Shown here one piece after another: positions 1 through 12,141 of a stretch of DNA of 64,000 nt. Position 1 is the first letter of the stretch. The number at the start of each line of letters is the position of its first letter. The position numbers were made by a program, and so were the translations under genes. Source of the DNA: Punctularia strigosozonata HHB-11173 SS5 (lineage: Eukaryota; Basidiomycota; Agaricomycetes; Corticiales; Punctulariaceae); assembly GCF_000264995.1 (NCBI RefSeq), contig NW_006767442.1, positions 467,894-531,893 of the forward strand, written 5' to 3'. The notes under the pieces were generated by a model. That model did no database searches and was not told the origin of the DNA. It worked only from the letters and a program-made list of their open reading frames with translations.

Positions 1-540
1 GACACGACACGTGGGCGTTCTGCTGTGAGTTGCTCCCACGACCAGGATATAAACTCGACGTACCACCATGGCAGTCAGGCTCAACTAGGACTCATTCCCT
101 GCGTATTTTGGCGCCTGCGAGTCGACGTGGACGCCATTCGTACACCGTAGTTCAATCCGAGGGTTACTCGCTTGGATGTGCGAGTCCATTGTACCGGCCC
201 GCGCCGGCTGTCGACTTCCGAACAACCACGGTCTCCGCCGGTTCTCGACGCCGAGATCGCACGATCCCGGGGAAGCTTCAACATAATCTCATCCTCACTA
301 TTATACACACTTGGATTTGTTGACGGCGCTCCGTGGTGAAACCGTTCATTGCTAGCCGTTTCCGGACACCTCAGGAGTGCCGCAAGGATATCGTACGACT
401 TGAGACTTCCCTCGTGGACAACGAATGGAGGTTGTCCGAATCGTCCAGTCGTTTGGTGTTTGGGATCACGATGGATGTCGCTACTGACTGTGCCAGTATG
501 CTGAAGGCGCTATTCCACCGTCCTACGATGTACGAGATCG
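1..540. other. Left-edge stretch without a recognisable gene
   Basis: The open frames of about 97-98 codons on the plus strand here have no recognisable motif, signal peptide or domain and overlap other frames of similar length. It lies just beyond the stop of the mismatch-repair gene and probably holds its 3' UTR plus intergenic sequence. Nothing else is supported. Confidence 0.4.
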
Positions 541-3500
541 TCATTCGAACGCCTGCCAATCAATCGTTCTGTTTACAGCGTTGGCGTGCTTCTCCTCGAG
601 AGCCCGAAGGTCAGACAAATGTCTCATAGTGGGCCGACCGTGAGGACAGTTCCATGGCTGGTCCATCGTCCCCATATGGCGTACAACCTGTGCGATAATT
701 GTATCTATGAGTTCAGGGTAGACATCATGAATCTGTAGCACCTACAGAACGCATCTGCTTCCTGGTGAGGGGGTCGCCAATCATGACGCTCTTTCTACAG
801 GCGCGACTCGCGAACATAGCCTGCGCCTTCGAACATCTAACCATCCGTCCAGTGGGCCGATCTTGCATGAGGTGCAGAAGCTCCTCGAGGTCTACAATGC
901 CACGTGAGCTCCACAGGGCGTGTAAAACGGTTATGTTACCTTTCATGTCGAACACGGTGTTTTTGCTAACAGGCTGCGCTACCAACTGCAATCTACCTTG
1001 CCCGAAGGAGGCATTCTCGTCCACCGCAACGTCAAAACCGTTCTGGCGTAGAACCTCTATATTTTCGGTGACGACCAATTCATCTGCCGCTGTCAATTCG
1101 AGTGGTCTTGGACTGTCATAGAAGGTGAGGACAACGATAGTATTGGTGTATATATAGTAGATTACTTACCGGAATAGCCTCTGTGACTGAATCTTGGTCG
1201 TCTGTTGCAATGTCTCGAAGTTATACTTCTCGTCCGCTGCATGCTGGTCAATGATGAACAAGTCATCGCTGAAGGGCTTGTTCTCAACATCGGCTTCGTG
1301 ATCGTTGGTCTGCCACTGACGACGCCGCGTTATAATGAATCCGAGGTTGAATTGGCCGAGAACATCCATGGTCTCGAAGTCGGATTTCGTGATGACGCGG
1401 GCCAGGGCATCGGCTGCTTTTTCGTTGTCGTCGGCGTTTTTCAGGCCCCCCGACGTTGAAAGATCTGCACTGGCCTCATTTGCGATGGCAGTAGTAGGTT
1501 GACAATCGATATCGCGCGCATATGGCGATCTGAGGGTGGACCATCTCTTCGAGACGCGTGAGACATCGAACTGTATGAGCACCTCGCGGTCGCCGTCCGG
1601 ATACGTGCGGACGAATTCGGGGGGATAATGAGACGAGTTGGAAGTAGTTACGACGGACGAAGCGTGTAGATTTTCGCTAGTTGTTATTTCGCTGACGGTA
1701 AGCTCAGATGATATGTCTGAAATTCCATCAACTCGAGAAACCGGATCCCTTGGAGGAATGGCGGCATCCAGGTCAACGTCGACATCCGTGTAATCAAGCT
1801 CTTCTGAAGTCATACGTATCCGAAGTCGTTGCGTTTTAGCAACTGCGTCGACGTCACCGTCCGGGCTGTGACCTTGATGTTGGATGATATCTTCGCCTTC
1901 GTTCAACGACATGACATCATCGGCAATGGGTGGCTCAGATTGTATGTGACTGGCGTGGTCCGTCTGCGCAAACAAGGACAACTGAGACCGTAGCTTGCCC
2001 ACGACACTTTTGGATGGCAAGCCGTTCGAGCGCTGCCGCTTGGACGGCCGCTCGTCTTCTTCGTCTCCTTCTCTCGGCGACGGTGTTGCGACAGTATCAG
2101 ACCCATCATGGGTGGCCTCACGCCCCGGCTTCGACAAGTTCCAACCAGCCCCTCGAGTATCAAGCACCATCTGTACAGATCCCGTACGAGGTTTCATCGC
2201 GGATATGCAACCGGACGGGGCTAGCCTGGGCGTTGAGCTGGAATTCGCTCGTGAACCCAGTGTCTGGGCGTTGGGAGAAGCCTTCCAGCTCGCACGCACT
2301 GCAGAGATAGGTATTTGGTGCGTAACCGCCAACGGTGATGCAGGTGGCAGCGCACTGTCCGCCCGTAGACTGGGGCTTCGTGCAGCAGATGACATAGGTT
2401 CCGCTGCGTCTAATAAAAGCTGTGGAGATCCAAAACCTAAATCGGCGTCGGAGATCTCTGGTCGAGGATCAGGTTCCGGGGCCCCCGATTCTACGTCAAT
2501 TGGCAATGCTGTCGCATCGGCGGCAGCACGAATCGCGGTAGCTTGGATCGTTCCATGGTCTGAGGTTGCCGTTGAGGGACGTCGAGACGGTGATATGCGA
2601 GAAGTATCATTATGAACCTGCTCGTCTTCGACGTCACCTCCTGCTGTACGCTCATCAACACGACTGACGTTTCCTGGGCCGGAAGAGACTCCGAATGTAG
2701 AGCGGGAGGCTGAAAACTCCTGTTCTAGAGCATCCTGCAAGCACATAAGGCTCTAGCTTCTCCACTTATTCGCATGGACTTACCTTCAAGGCTTGTATAA
2801 GGTTAATTTCGCTATGAATAAATATGGTCCTCTTATCCGGGCTCACGTTTATATCACATGTATCTGCGAGTTGATTCAGCATTGAGTTGTTGCAACGCGA
2901 AGTGGTGACATGGTGCTCACTGCCGGGTAAAAGAAAATCGGCCACAATGAAAGGCGATTGATGAATATTGTACGAGCGGTACACCTCGTTGAAAGCTTTC
3001 TGTACCTGTGATCTATCAGCAAACTGGTATGCGGATCTGAAAGCGAATCAATGTCACCTTTCCGGGGTTCCACGGGCGACCATTAACGAAGAAGAATTGC
3101 CTATCCGTTCCTGTACGACCGCATCCTATCTGGAACTTCGATATCAAACCACGAATACCAACATGAGTATATCTAGGCCATAGGTCGAAACTTCTCAACG
3201 CACAATATGGAGGACGACAGGGAACGAGAACCTACTCGGGTGCTGGATCATCCTCTCCGGACGAGATCCTTTTGCGTGCAACTTTATCTATAGTGACGTC
3301 GAGTTGGATATCCAGATCAACTAGATTCTCCAGCGCTTTAGGTCCCCACAGAGCAGATATGGAGGCTCGTGTGCTAGGAGCTCCAGTAGTCTGGATCTGC
3401 ACAGATTTCTTCCTATTCAGTTGATAATGAATGTCAATTTGAACGAACTGCTATAAAGCGAACGTGCTGACCCTCCCTTCGGCTGATTGTAAACCGATAA

Positions 3501-4413
3501 TCGAATCCCTTTGTTTTCTGCTGCGCAGGGTACGAGCGCGTAGGCATTGAGAAGACCGAGAGCCTGTCGCAAAGGTATCGGATGGTGGTCTGCGGTATCC
3601 AACAGGCACACGCCACCTTTCCGTATTCTCGTTTCACGTTTCTCTCGAGCTCCTTCCTTCTGACAGGCAAGGGGCTAAATAGACCGCTCACGAGCGTTGT
3701 AGTCCCGCGCTGAAGATTTGTTGAATGATAAGTCGATAGACAAGTGCTAACACGTATACTTCAGACTGACTTGCCTGGCGATCTTCGAGGTGCCCTTTAA
3801 TCGACCGGCGCGGTCAAACGAAAGAACGGTTCCCATAGGTGCGCTCTCGGTAGTCGAGGTAGTGACTTGATTCATGTGCAGCACTGGGTGAGTACATGCA
3901 TGAACATAGGGCCCATAGCATACCTGTTACGTTGTCGCTCAGCGCGCACAAAGATGACAGTGCTTCTCCCCGAAAACCGAAGGTACGGATGGTTGACAGA
4001 TCTGAGAACGACGATAACTTCGAAGTATGGTGTTTCAATGCTAGAAGAGGGTTTGTGTCGTGCGCGGAGACTGAGGGAAAGGTTGCACTAACCAACACTC
4101 TCCCAGTCCTGCTCAGCTATGCCACAGCCATTGTCGACAACTTCGATTGATTGAAGACCGTAGTCTTTGAAGCGAACCTCTGTACATGGACCTCAGCAAA
4201 AGAGTACCTGCAGCGCAAGAACGCCGTACCTATACTGGTGGCGCCCGCATCGAGACTGTTCTCGACCAGCTCTTTCACCGCTGTCTGCAAGTCTACGACA
4301 ACTTGCCCGGAAGTGATGCGATGCACTGACGTTCTATCGAGAGCCTTAATGGACTCATTTTTACCTCGATGAGCTACATTGGGAGGGGCCTCGTCCTTGT
4401 CAATGAGGGACAT
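541..4413 (-). CDS. PMS1: DNA mismatch repair endonuclease PMS1/PMS2 (MutL homologue)
   Basis: This is the MutL-alpha subunit that, paired with Mlh1, nicks the daughter strand in nuclear mismatch repair. The N-terminal GHKL ATPase shows the three expected motifs: [18 protein letters not shown] and [11 protein letters not shown]. They are followed by [13 protein letters not shown] at the end of the transducer domain. A long Ser/Asp-rich linker (about 1.4-2.6 kb) follows. The C-terminal endonuclease has the metal-binding signature [12 protein letters not shown], then [12 protein letters not shown] and [11 protein letters not shown] near the end, as in yeast Pms1 and human PMS2. Several short introns interrupt the N-terminal half; I joined exons by motif order, so exact edges there are approximate. 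The start at 4413 leads directly into the conserved [10 protein letters not shown] segment. Only 42 bp separate the start codon from a transposon upstream. The gene looks intact, with the catalytic motifs present. Confidence 0.93.
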
Positions 4414-4455
4414 GAGATTATAGCTAAGTGTGAGATAGGTTGCGGCGAAAGAGGT

Positions 4456-4555
4456 AGCGCGTTACAACGGCATTACAGCCGTTTCCGAAAAGGTTGAGCG
4501 CAGCGCGAAAAACGAGCCGCGCGTTGTGAAGGCCCCTAAAATTGGGTTTGCCGCC
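4456..4555 (+). repeat. Left terminal inverted repeat of the MITE-like element
   Basis: This arm contains the 40-nt core (4475-4514) that matches the inverted right arm exactly, plus a diverged inner part ending in a CCTAAAATTGGG-like segment. It lies next to the PMS1 start codon. Confidence 0.75.
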
Positions 4556-5223
4556 AGCACATCGTGTTCAACGACGAACTCAACGATTATGCACCCCTGG
4601 ACCGCATAGAAATGATGAATACATGTGGGAGGAGCTCAGAGGAACATGTGTCAGTGTGCTAAGCATGAAATTCAGAAGGATTTACTGTAGGGTCGAAGGA
4701 GTTGCAGGCGAAGGTAGTGTTAGGGAATATAGACCACCAATATCGATACTCCTTCGTCCAAACAGGGACACAGTGCAGCCCCTCAACCGTGAGGTACTTG
4801 CTTCGGGAGTCTATCGATGATTTCGACAACGAGAAGTTGCCGGAAGACTTGGGAGCTCGTCGTTGAGAACGTTGGTAAAAACCCCTATATCAGGGTTGCT
4901 GCTACTGCTAGAGATATCGTGCGGCGTCGCGCACTGAGGGGCAACATCGTCAGCATACTGTGTTAAGTCGTGGCGTAATCTACCGTGAACGAGAGTATAG
5001 GCGAGTGGAAGTTGTCAGAACGGGTGAAAAAGGGTCCACCGGGAGGACCTATTCGACGCGACTCAGAAGCCCTCCAGAGACATTGCACATCGAATTTCGC
5101 ATCTCAAAAGTGGTAGCCTTCGGCTCTCCTATGCCCGGGCGCTCATCGGACAACAACAATAATGCGCTTCCATCGAGATACACAAATCGACGAACGTCCA
5201 GGACTCGCCGGCCTGGCTGTAAC

Positions 5224-5323
5224 CCCATTTTAGGGTGTGTCCACGACATGGCCCGTTTTTCGCGCTGCGCTCAACCTTTTCGGAAACGGCTGTACACGCG
5301 GACGTGATAACAAATAACGCGCT
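5224..5323 (-). repeat. Right terminal inverted repeat of the MITE-like element
   Basis: Inverted partner of the left arm. The identical core is at 5254-5293, and the outer tip TAACGCGCT mirrors AGCGCGTTA at 4456-4464. Confidence 0.75.
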
Positions 5324-5504
5324 GATTATGGTTTAACTATTACTAATCACCTGTGACAGGACGCGTTGTTGTGGCACAATTGTGCTACGACATCGTTTGC
5401 ATGTTTCGGTGCACGAAGTCCGATGACAGACAATAATTTCAGGAGCACTACTTATGCACTATAAGACTGGGACTTCACAAACTGATAGCTAAGCCAGCGC
5501 TGCC

Positions 5505-6223
5505 TCATGATTTGACAGGTACCCATCCATCCTCCCTCATCTTGGTCACGATCCTACTGATATTCCTGCAGTCGTCGATGCCAGAGTGGTGCCTACCCTC
5601 AAGCGTAAGGCCTAGACTACTTAGCATATCCTCCAATCCCCTGACTCGCTGTTTTCGGCCTGCCCGTTGTGTGCGATACATGCTCGCAAAGGCCGTCTTG
5701 ATATTGATCCAAGGTGAAAAGTGTTCATCAATGCGCAGCGCCTGGTTCGAGTCCGAGCTAGCATCGTCTCCACCGAACGAGAGCCGCAGTTGTGAAGGCA
5801 GCATCGTCTTCAGATCCCAATCCCCGCAAGTCAGAAAGGAATAGCTGGAAGGATTCTCGGTGAAGTGGTGTGTCCTCATCCACTCCGCGTATCTCGCCCA
5901 GACGATAGGGAACGCATCCGATTTATCCACAGTTTCCTGTTTACACGGCACATAAACCACCGTGAAGATTGGATGCGAAAACCCGAGCTTCACACCTGAG
6001 TGATGCCAGTCAAAGAGACACAGAACTCTGTCAGTTGCGGTTTGACCACAGGTCTGACGTATTCGTGGAATGTGGCTTCATCAAGGACCCGGTTCGTGTT
6101 CAGGTCATAAACGAGTGTCGGAAACTCGATGATCTCTTGCGTAATTTTGGGTTCTTTGTCATCGCAGGTTGCTTCGAAGTCGAGGATGAAGAGATATTCC
6201 AGCTTGTGTTGTGCGTTCGCCAT
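5505..6223 (-). CDS. ERI1-like DEDDh 3'-5' exoribonuclease
   Basis: Predicted 219-aa RNase-T/ERI1-family exonuclease that trims RNA 3' ends; relatives act on histone mRNA, 5.8S rRNA and small RNAs. Two exons are separated by a 59-nt intron (5995-5937), which joins ...LTGITQ to ETVDKSDAFP, a junction typical of this family. The catalytic residues are visible: D15 and E17 in LDFEATC (Exo I), D115 in CGDWDLKTML (Exo II), and H193 and D198 in HHSGIDDCRN (Exo III). The protein is only the nuclease domain; no SAP domain is present. It is therefore closer in build to ERI2/ERI3-type proteins than to full-length ERI1. It is transcribed in the same direction as the mismatch-repair gene, with the transposon between them. 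Confidence 0.88.
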
Positions 6224-6906
6224 CGTTCTGGCGTATCTACGTGGCAGAGCTCTGGAAATGCTCGATGCTTAGAGGTGATGCCCTGCCGCGCATGTGGTAC
6301 GAGTGGAGTCACTGCGCACCCGCGGTAAGCGTCCAGGAAGTCAGCAGGCGGATGCCTAGTCCCACGTGCACATACGATGAGTCCTAGTGCTAGCTTATCC
6401 TATGTCAGTGATATTATTTATGTTGTTGACTGCGACAGGAAGTCTACCAAATGTATGGAAAGATCAACTCAATAGCATAATACCGATGGGGCCGCAGGCC
6501 GGCTCATTGCCTACGCGATCTGGCAGTCTTGCCATTTAAGTCGATTGGACAGAAGGGTACACTTGGTCCTGCCTCTGTGAACAACACCCGCCGGTTAGTC
6601 TACTCCAATTTGCTGCCCACAGGTTCCTATCCAGCTGATCAGTGCTGCTTTGCATTCTACCCGCTCTCTTCGTAGGTTATGTGATCATAGTATTGTCCCA
6701 ATCATTCGCCACTCAGTGCTTGGCATCATCACTGGCGGAATGTTCAATGAAGCCTTGTTCTTCTTTGGGCGGCAGCTTGGCGACATTATAGTACCATATC
6801 AGCGGCTGATCCCGAAGGCTGGTATGTACATGCCTTTCATCCGGTGGGATCATCCGCTGATCCTCGTATAAATACATTACAGTCTCTCAAAGTCTCTATT
6901 GCCGAC
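6224..6906. other. Intergenic promoter region, exonuclease gene to secreted protein 1
   Basis: Divergent spacer between the ERI1-like gene (minus) and the first secreted-protein gene (plus). Apart from the TATA box next to the plus-strand gene I see no repeat or open frame worth calling. Confidence 0.4.
6867..6874 (+). promoter_or_regulatory. TATA box of secreted protein 1
   Basis: TATAAATA lies 32 bp before the start codon at 6907. The two paralogues also have a TATA box close to the start, which supports a shared promoter design. Confidence 0.6.
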
Positions 6907-7532
6907 ATGAAGCTTCTCGCTTTCGTTGCATTCGCAGTCTCGCCGCTATTCTCTGCTGCACAAGCACCCGACCCCTTCACTATCACTGCTCTCCATTCCG
7001 GGGAAGTCAACATTCACCTCCAACCGATTAATGCCAACAGCCAGGCTTTCTGGATCGGCAGGCCTACTTCCACCTTTTGTCCCAACCCGGCGAGCGAATG
7101 TCCGCCAGGGACGCAAACAGCCTTCATCGGTGGCAGCTCAACCCTTGAGCTTGATGACGAAGTCCCTGGAGGACAGCAAAGTATGTGTGCAGTGCTGATG
7201 GTCGGGTAGGAATTATGAGTATAACATCCGAACGTGCAGTATACGTGCAGTCAAATGGTGCACTGGGCTACACTGCGCCCCACTCCGCCGTCATTCCTGC
7301 AGGTGCTACTCTGACAGGATTTTTCTGGACGGGGGGCGCCGCCGCTGGCGATCTAGGGTTTATCGGGTTAGGTGCAACATCCTTCATTGCATGCCCTACG
7401 ACTAGCGGTGGTCCTCCGTACCAAATATTTGAAAACGTTGCAGGCGGCGACTTCAGCTCCTGCATCGGATTCGATGCACGTACCACCGAGTACTCTGGCG
7501 GTGATACGTCCGCCGCTTGGGAGTATGCTTAG
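6907..7532 (+). CDS. Small secreted protein, 'IgE-binding protein'-like family, copy 1
   Basis: Predicted 188-aa secreted protein. Residues 1 to about 19 form a signal peptide (MKLLAFVAFAVSPLFSAAQA). The mature part has the family pattern seen in all three copies here: an FTITALHSG-like start, IHLQPINANSQAFWIG, a Cys-containing CPNPASECPPGT segment, DDEVPGGQQIYV and a C-terminal AAWEYA. One 59-nt intron (7181-7239, phase 1) falls after GGQQ, at the same site as in the other copies. From memory, proteins of this pattern in Polyporales are annotated as 'IgE-binding protein', but no biochemical role is known to me. The start codon is supported by the signal peptide and TATA box. Confidence 0.85.
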
Positions 7533-8206
7533 GCTTCGGAGGAGGTAGACAGGGTTCGACGAGACGCTTGAAGCAGCGTAAGTATTTCCGATGGATATGC
7601 ATGTCACCGTAATTAAAGATATTGTTCTACTGGTACAGACTGTACGTGAGCAGACATTCTGGCGCGGATACAACCTTTGACGCTTTGCCTAGTACGGAAG
7701 CTACCCAGGGCCTGCACACATAGTTGCTCTTGAGCTGCTGGTTTATGCTGTCATGCATAAGTATGCACGTGTGCACGAACACTGACAATTCGGCATTCGT
7801 CACCGCTTTCCTGAACTACACATGGCATCGGCCTGAGCCCGTATACTTACGTGCAGTCTTTTGTCGCTTTGATCCGGCACCACATGACGACAAACTGGGC
7901 TGCCACCGCTCTGGACCTGGTTGCTCGATGGGTTTACCGTACTTGTGCCTCGGGCTTGTGCCATCCCTTCTTGCATGCCTTCTAAGCCTCACACCTTCAC
8001 GGATGACCGTCGCCGCCGTGGGTTCAGCCGCCTGATGGTTGTACCTCAGAGCATCGTAGCCGATCACGAACAACGAAGGGAGCCAAGCCTGACGAGCTCG
8101 GACTACTGGGCAGGGTCTGGTGGGTTTTCACGGACATGATAGTCCGTCGTCGCCGATGCGGTGCGCAACGGCGTACGAGAAGCCCTCGGTACCTCTAACT
8201 GGTGCG
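7533..8206. other. Intergenic, secreted protein 1 to 2
   Basis: The frames present are short and overlapping. Nothing is supported beyond the 3' UTR of copy 1 and the promoter of copy 2. Confidence 0.35.
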
Positions 8207-8215
8207 TATAAAAGG
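8207..8215 (+). promoter_or_regulatory. TATA box of secreted protein 2
   Basis: TATAAAAGG lies about 52 bp before the start codon at 8268. Confidence 0.65.
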
Positions 8216-8267
8216 CCATGGCGCCTGGTCGACCAGTTCAAACAAACACATCCATTTCAAGATCATA

Positions 8268-8912
8268 ATGTCGAAGTTCCTCGCCCTCCTCGCCCTCGTG
8301 GCCTCTCCGATACTCGTTGTCGCCCTGGTTCCCCCAAACCCACCCCCATTCCACATCATTGCCGGTGCATCCGGCACGGAGTTCATTCACCTCCAACCCA
8401 TCGAAGCTGCGAATGGGTCTCTCTGGATTGGCGCCGAGACTTCCTCGGCGTGCCCGTCCACGGTCGCGGACTGCCCGCCGGGCGACGTCACCGCCTTCAG
8501 CGGAGGCCAAACTACTGTGTACCTCGACGTCAGTGTGCCCGCAGGGCAAATAGGTGAGCCATTCGCGTCCTAGATTCGATGTGGTGATTGTAACAATATC
8601 CCGCCAGTTTACGTCCTGGGGGACAACGGAGAGGTCCATTTCACGCCACCGAACGACCCCTTGCTCCCCCTTCAGGGCAACGCAGTGATGCAAGGCTTCC
8701 ACTGGGAATCTACGGAACCTTCTGAAGGTCTTGGAGAGCTTACGTTTACTGGCCTCAACTCCTCCACCTTCGTCGCCTGCCCGAAGGGCGATCCCTTCCC
8801 CTTCCAGGTCTTCGCACGGGTTCCTAATGTAAACTGGGCCGGGTGCACGAACTTCAGTGCCATCACCGCCCCGTACCCTGGTGGAGGTGTTGCCGCATAC
8901 GAGTACAATTGA
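8268..8912 (+). CDS. Small secreted protein, 'IgE-binding protein'-like family, copy 2
   Basis: Predicted 196-aa paralogue of the genes at 6907 and 12142. It has a signal peptide (about residues 1-20, rich in Leu/Ala/Val), then FIHLQPIEAANGSLWIG, CPSTVADCPPGD, an LDVSVPAGQIVYV junction across the single 54-nt intron (8554-8607), and a C-terminal VAAYEYN. It shares the GLGELTFTGLNSSTF / FVACPKGDPFPFQVFARVP layout with copy 3, so copies 2 and 3 look closer to each other than to copy 1. Cysteines in the second half (CPKGD, GCTNF) are conserved with copy 3 and may form a disulphide. Confidence 0.87.
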
Positions 8913-9164
8913 TCCCACTATCCGAAGATTAACGATCAGGCAAGTCACGCAGCCGCATCTTGTCTTACGTGTCTGACAGAATCCTATGCTTAGATTCATG
9001 GGCACGCCCTGATTCGTGGGCACATACTAATTTCTTCTCGGACAATTGAACCATTGCATAACGTATACCCATTACATTGACCGGGTACGAATAGCGTAGA
9101 ACCAGGATGTATAATCGTTGACACGGACTGTTGTTCGACTTGCGCGCGTTCCAGGCATCATGGC

Positions 9165-11195
9165 CTAAGCATTGAGAACGAAAGGCTTGATAATAATCGG
9201 TAGTTGATTGCCTTTCTCAGGCTCGCTCTTGACCGTCGGTCTTGTTACCACGCTCGCTTTCTTGAATATTTCGCTCGCCGGTACGGCAAGATCAAACTCG
9301 AAGTCGCGGACAAGGACGAACAGCAGGGCCTTCATCCTGACGGCCGCGTGCCGTTCAGCTCCACATTATGGAATGAGTTCGACTACGCACTCGACGAGGG
9401 AGAAGCGGTAACCTATACAGGCTCGTGGACCATCGAGGAAGGTAAGCATGTTGCCCCATACACCAGGGTTGTGCGACGCAGCCTCGGGAAAAGCACCAGT
9501 GCTCAACCATCGCTCGGGCCTACAATTTCATATTTCCTCAAAAAAACCCCTCGTAATGTACACGGGATATGGATCTTACTTGAACTCGTGCGCGTCATTG
9601 CCCCAGATACGACTCGCGCGATTGAGGCCGACGATGGGTATTTGAATCCATTCACCCTTGTTGACACTGTCATAGCCCAGGGGGTAAGCTTCGGCAGTCT
9701 AACAGAAATTGCAACTTACCGAATCTCGTGGTGCAAGTTTCCATTCTTATCCGAAAAGGGCTCGCTCACAGGGATCACACTATCCTCCATGGCGACCCTC
9801 ATTGTTCCACCCACCGGCGCGTGTACACGCAGGGTCTCTCTGACCACAGCGTCCAGATAGGGCATAGCATTCAGTTCGTCCATATTTGGATTGTCCGTTG
9901 GCAGGGCCAGCAGCTCCTCACGCAGCTTCCGCTGAACCTCCTTTGCCTGTGAAAGAGCAAAGATCGCCCATGTCGTCCCTGTCGACGTCGTTTCGTGACC
10001 AGCGACCATGAACGTAGGGATTTCTACATATTCCATGAGATCGAGGTTGATCATGAAAGAATGAACGAACGTACGAGACAGGACCTCGTGATCAGTAAGG
10101 CGCTGGTCCTCAGGTATGTCAATAGCCATGTTAGCCTTGACTAACAGACTAAGCAAGTCACGGCCTGATCGCCGAGTTTCAGGATGAAGACTGAGACAAG
10201 ACAGATGAATTGCTAGCCACCTTGCACATCGCCTCTCTCGACATGAGCACCATGCTTTTCGCTTTGCACAGCCGCCTTTCGCTCAGAAATAAGGCCATAG
10301 CCAATACGCTTCATGGTGTTCTGCGCATACTCTATCTTTTTGTCCCTGTTTGTGCGCTATCCATGCGATAAGCGCCGATGAAGTACGACGAGGGACAAGG
10401 GCGCGGCTTACCACGCAACGGAGGATCGGGATGCGAGATTGGAGAAGCCCGAAGAAACGCCATGTCCCAGTAGCATCGAACATCGTCGCCATGGCCTGAT
10501 TCAGCTCGTTTGGCTTACTACCCTCGAGGGAATCGAAGCGGTAGTTGAATCCGGCAAGACCGATGATGTCCAAAGTCGCCCGACTCAACCATGACAGAGC
10601 ATCGACCTTGATAGATTCATCGTTGCCTTTCTTCCTCGCCTCGGAAAGCCATGCATCCCGTAGCTGTGCGGCCTTGTCAATGAATATGCCTGTGAGCTCG
10701 CGAACCTGGGCGGGTCCGAAGCCGGGGTTCATGACACGGCGTTGACGGCGGTGCGCATCACCCTCAGCGATGAGCAAACCCTCGCCGACGATACGACCGA
10801 GGTTGTATCGCCCTAACGCTGGCTTCTGGAACTCGACGGAGTGGCTCAGGATGTGGGACAGCGCCCTGGGGTCGATGGTGTACAAACGATTGCTCTGTGA
10901 CGACGGAGGTCAGCTTTGGGCGCACTGACATTGGCACCGGCGCGGATTTGCTCACGTTGAACAACCCGTTAACCTTGAAAGTAGGACCGTACTGTTTGAT
11001 CCATTCATCCTGTACGAGCCCGGAGTCGCCGCTGAGAATCTGAGCGAAGTTTCCGTAGATCCAGCTTGCACTCGGTGGGCCTCTGAGGTTACGTAGTGGC
11101 GACCGGGCTCGAACCCAGATTCCGGAGAGGATACTCCACCCTGTATAGAGGGCTACGGCGGCCCCTCCGGAGTAGACAAGCCAAGTAAGCATCAT
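9165..11195 (-). CDS. Cytochrome P450 monooxygenase, seven exons
   Basis: Predicted 563-aa membrane-anchored haem monooxygenase. Exons by eye: 11195-10956, 10894-10412, 10356-10221, 10164-9720, 9666-9580, 9519-9391, 9336-9165; all phases agree. An N-terminal membrane anchor (about residues 1-25) precedes the proline hinge [12 protein letters not shown]. The I-helix oxygen-binding motif is [10 protein letters not shown], the K-helix ExxR is in VVRETLR, PERW follows, and the haem-binding loop is [17 protein letters not shown] with the Cys ligand. All core P450 motifs are therefore present. The long plus-strand frames at 9.2-9.9 kb are antisense to its last exons and are not genes. The CYP family and substrate cannot be named from the sequence. 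A TATATA stretch lies about 67 nt upstream (11262-11268). Confidence 0.92.
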
Positions 11196-12067
11196 GTATG
11201 TCTACGAGCACTTAGCACGTTGGAAACGGGCGAATCTGGGCACGACAGAGAGGCGGTCTCGATATATAAGGTGTCGCCGTATTGCGGTTGGCTATGCAGG
11301 GCGACTATCCCACCAAGATGCCGTCCGAACGCGCTGTCCCTGGATCCATAGTCGTCCGCCCTATTACAGTAAAGATCCGTTTTTCCGAGAAAAGAGCGTC
11401 AGGGAGCGGAAGTGAAACGCTATTTGCACTGCGGACGCCATTCAACGAGCGACACAACTCCGATCGACTCCGCGCGAACGCTCCTTCATCTCATTCCATC
11501 CCAGGCCTCAGGCCCCAGGGATCAGTTACTTCCCGTCATACTCCCCGATCTCCCCGGATTTCCAGCAAGGACGGCAGTAACGGAGAAAACTGACTCCCGC
11601 CCGCTGCGCGTTGCATCTCTTCAGCTTGAACGACATGGACATTGGCTGTCTCGCATTGATGTACTACATACATACTCTCAGCAAGACGAATCTTCAATGG
11701 GTACCTGAGGGCATGGCTGTGCGAAAATACGAACATCCTGTACTTCCTCATTTCTGGCCGAAATCCGTCCCGCACCCAGTTGAAGCGAAGGGGCCGGGAA
11801 TTCGCTGGACGATACCGATGATTTTCACGTACCTTGGTGGTATGCGTACGTGCCATTAACTTTCCGGCAATCCGAGCCCGCCGGGGGATTTACCTGTCAA
11901 ACAGTGTCTCATACACTTGAGGATACAGCTCTCCCTCATGGGCCATACGTCGAATGTGCAAGGCTTCCGTGCTCAAACCGTAGGCCCTCTTCCTTCTGTA
12001 CGGGCATGTGCCGCCGAACGGCGGGAAAGGCGTCGCAAAAGTCTCAGGTATTCTCGCTGGTGCACAC
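11196..12067. other. Divergent promoter region, P450 to secreted protein 3
   Basis: A TATATA stretch serves the P450 side and a TATATAAAAA box the other side. Open frames in between are short and unsupported. Nothing else is seen. Confidence 0.4.
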
Positions 12068-12077
12068 TATATAAAAA
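12068..12077 (+). promoter_or_regulatory. TATA box of secreted protein 3
   Basis: TATATAAAAA lies 64 bp before the start codon at 12142. Confidence 0.65.
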
Positions 12078-12141
12078 CCCTGCATTGAGCGATGGACCAG
12101 CACAACAACTATCCGCAACTCATCCACCTTGCAACGCAAAG

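Larger units (their letters stand above)
4456..5323. mobile_element. Non-autonomous DNA transposon (MITE-like) with long terminal inverted repeats
   Basis: The two ends are inverted copies of each other. A 40-nt core is identical in inverted orientation at 4475-4514 and 5254-5293. Similarity continues outward to the tips (AGCGCGTTA at the left, TAACGCGCT at the right) and inward to a shared CCTAAAAT segment, giving arms of roughly 85-100 bp. The left and right outer parts differ in length by about 11 nt. The roughly 680 bp between the arms carries no recognisable transposase and no long open frame, so the element would depend on a relative for movement. I could not see a convincing target-site duplication, which suggests an older insertion or slightly misplaced ends. 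The superfamily cannot be assigned from the ends alone. Confidence 0.75.

Noticed and set aside
4600-5200. Transposase inside the inverted-repeat element
   Set aside because: Frames of 66-115 codons have no catalytic motif or similarity that I recognise; the element is best called non-autonomous.
9204-9860. A 218-codon plus-strand frame, and a nearby one with a signal-peptide-like start
   Set aside because: Both are antisense to the last exons of the P450, which show the ExxR-to-haem-loop region with consistent splice phases.
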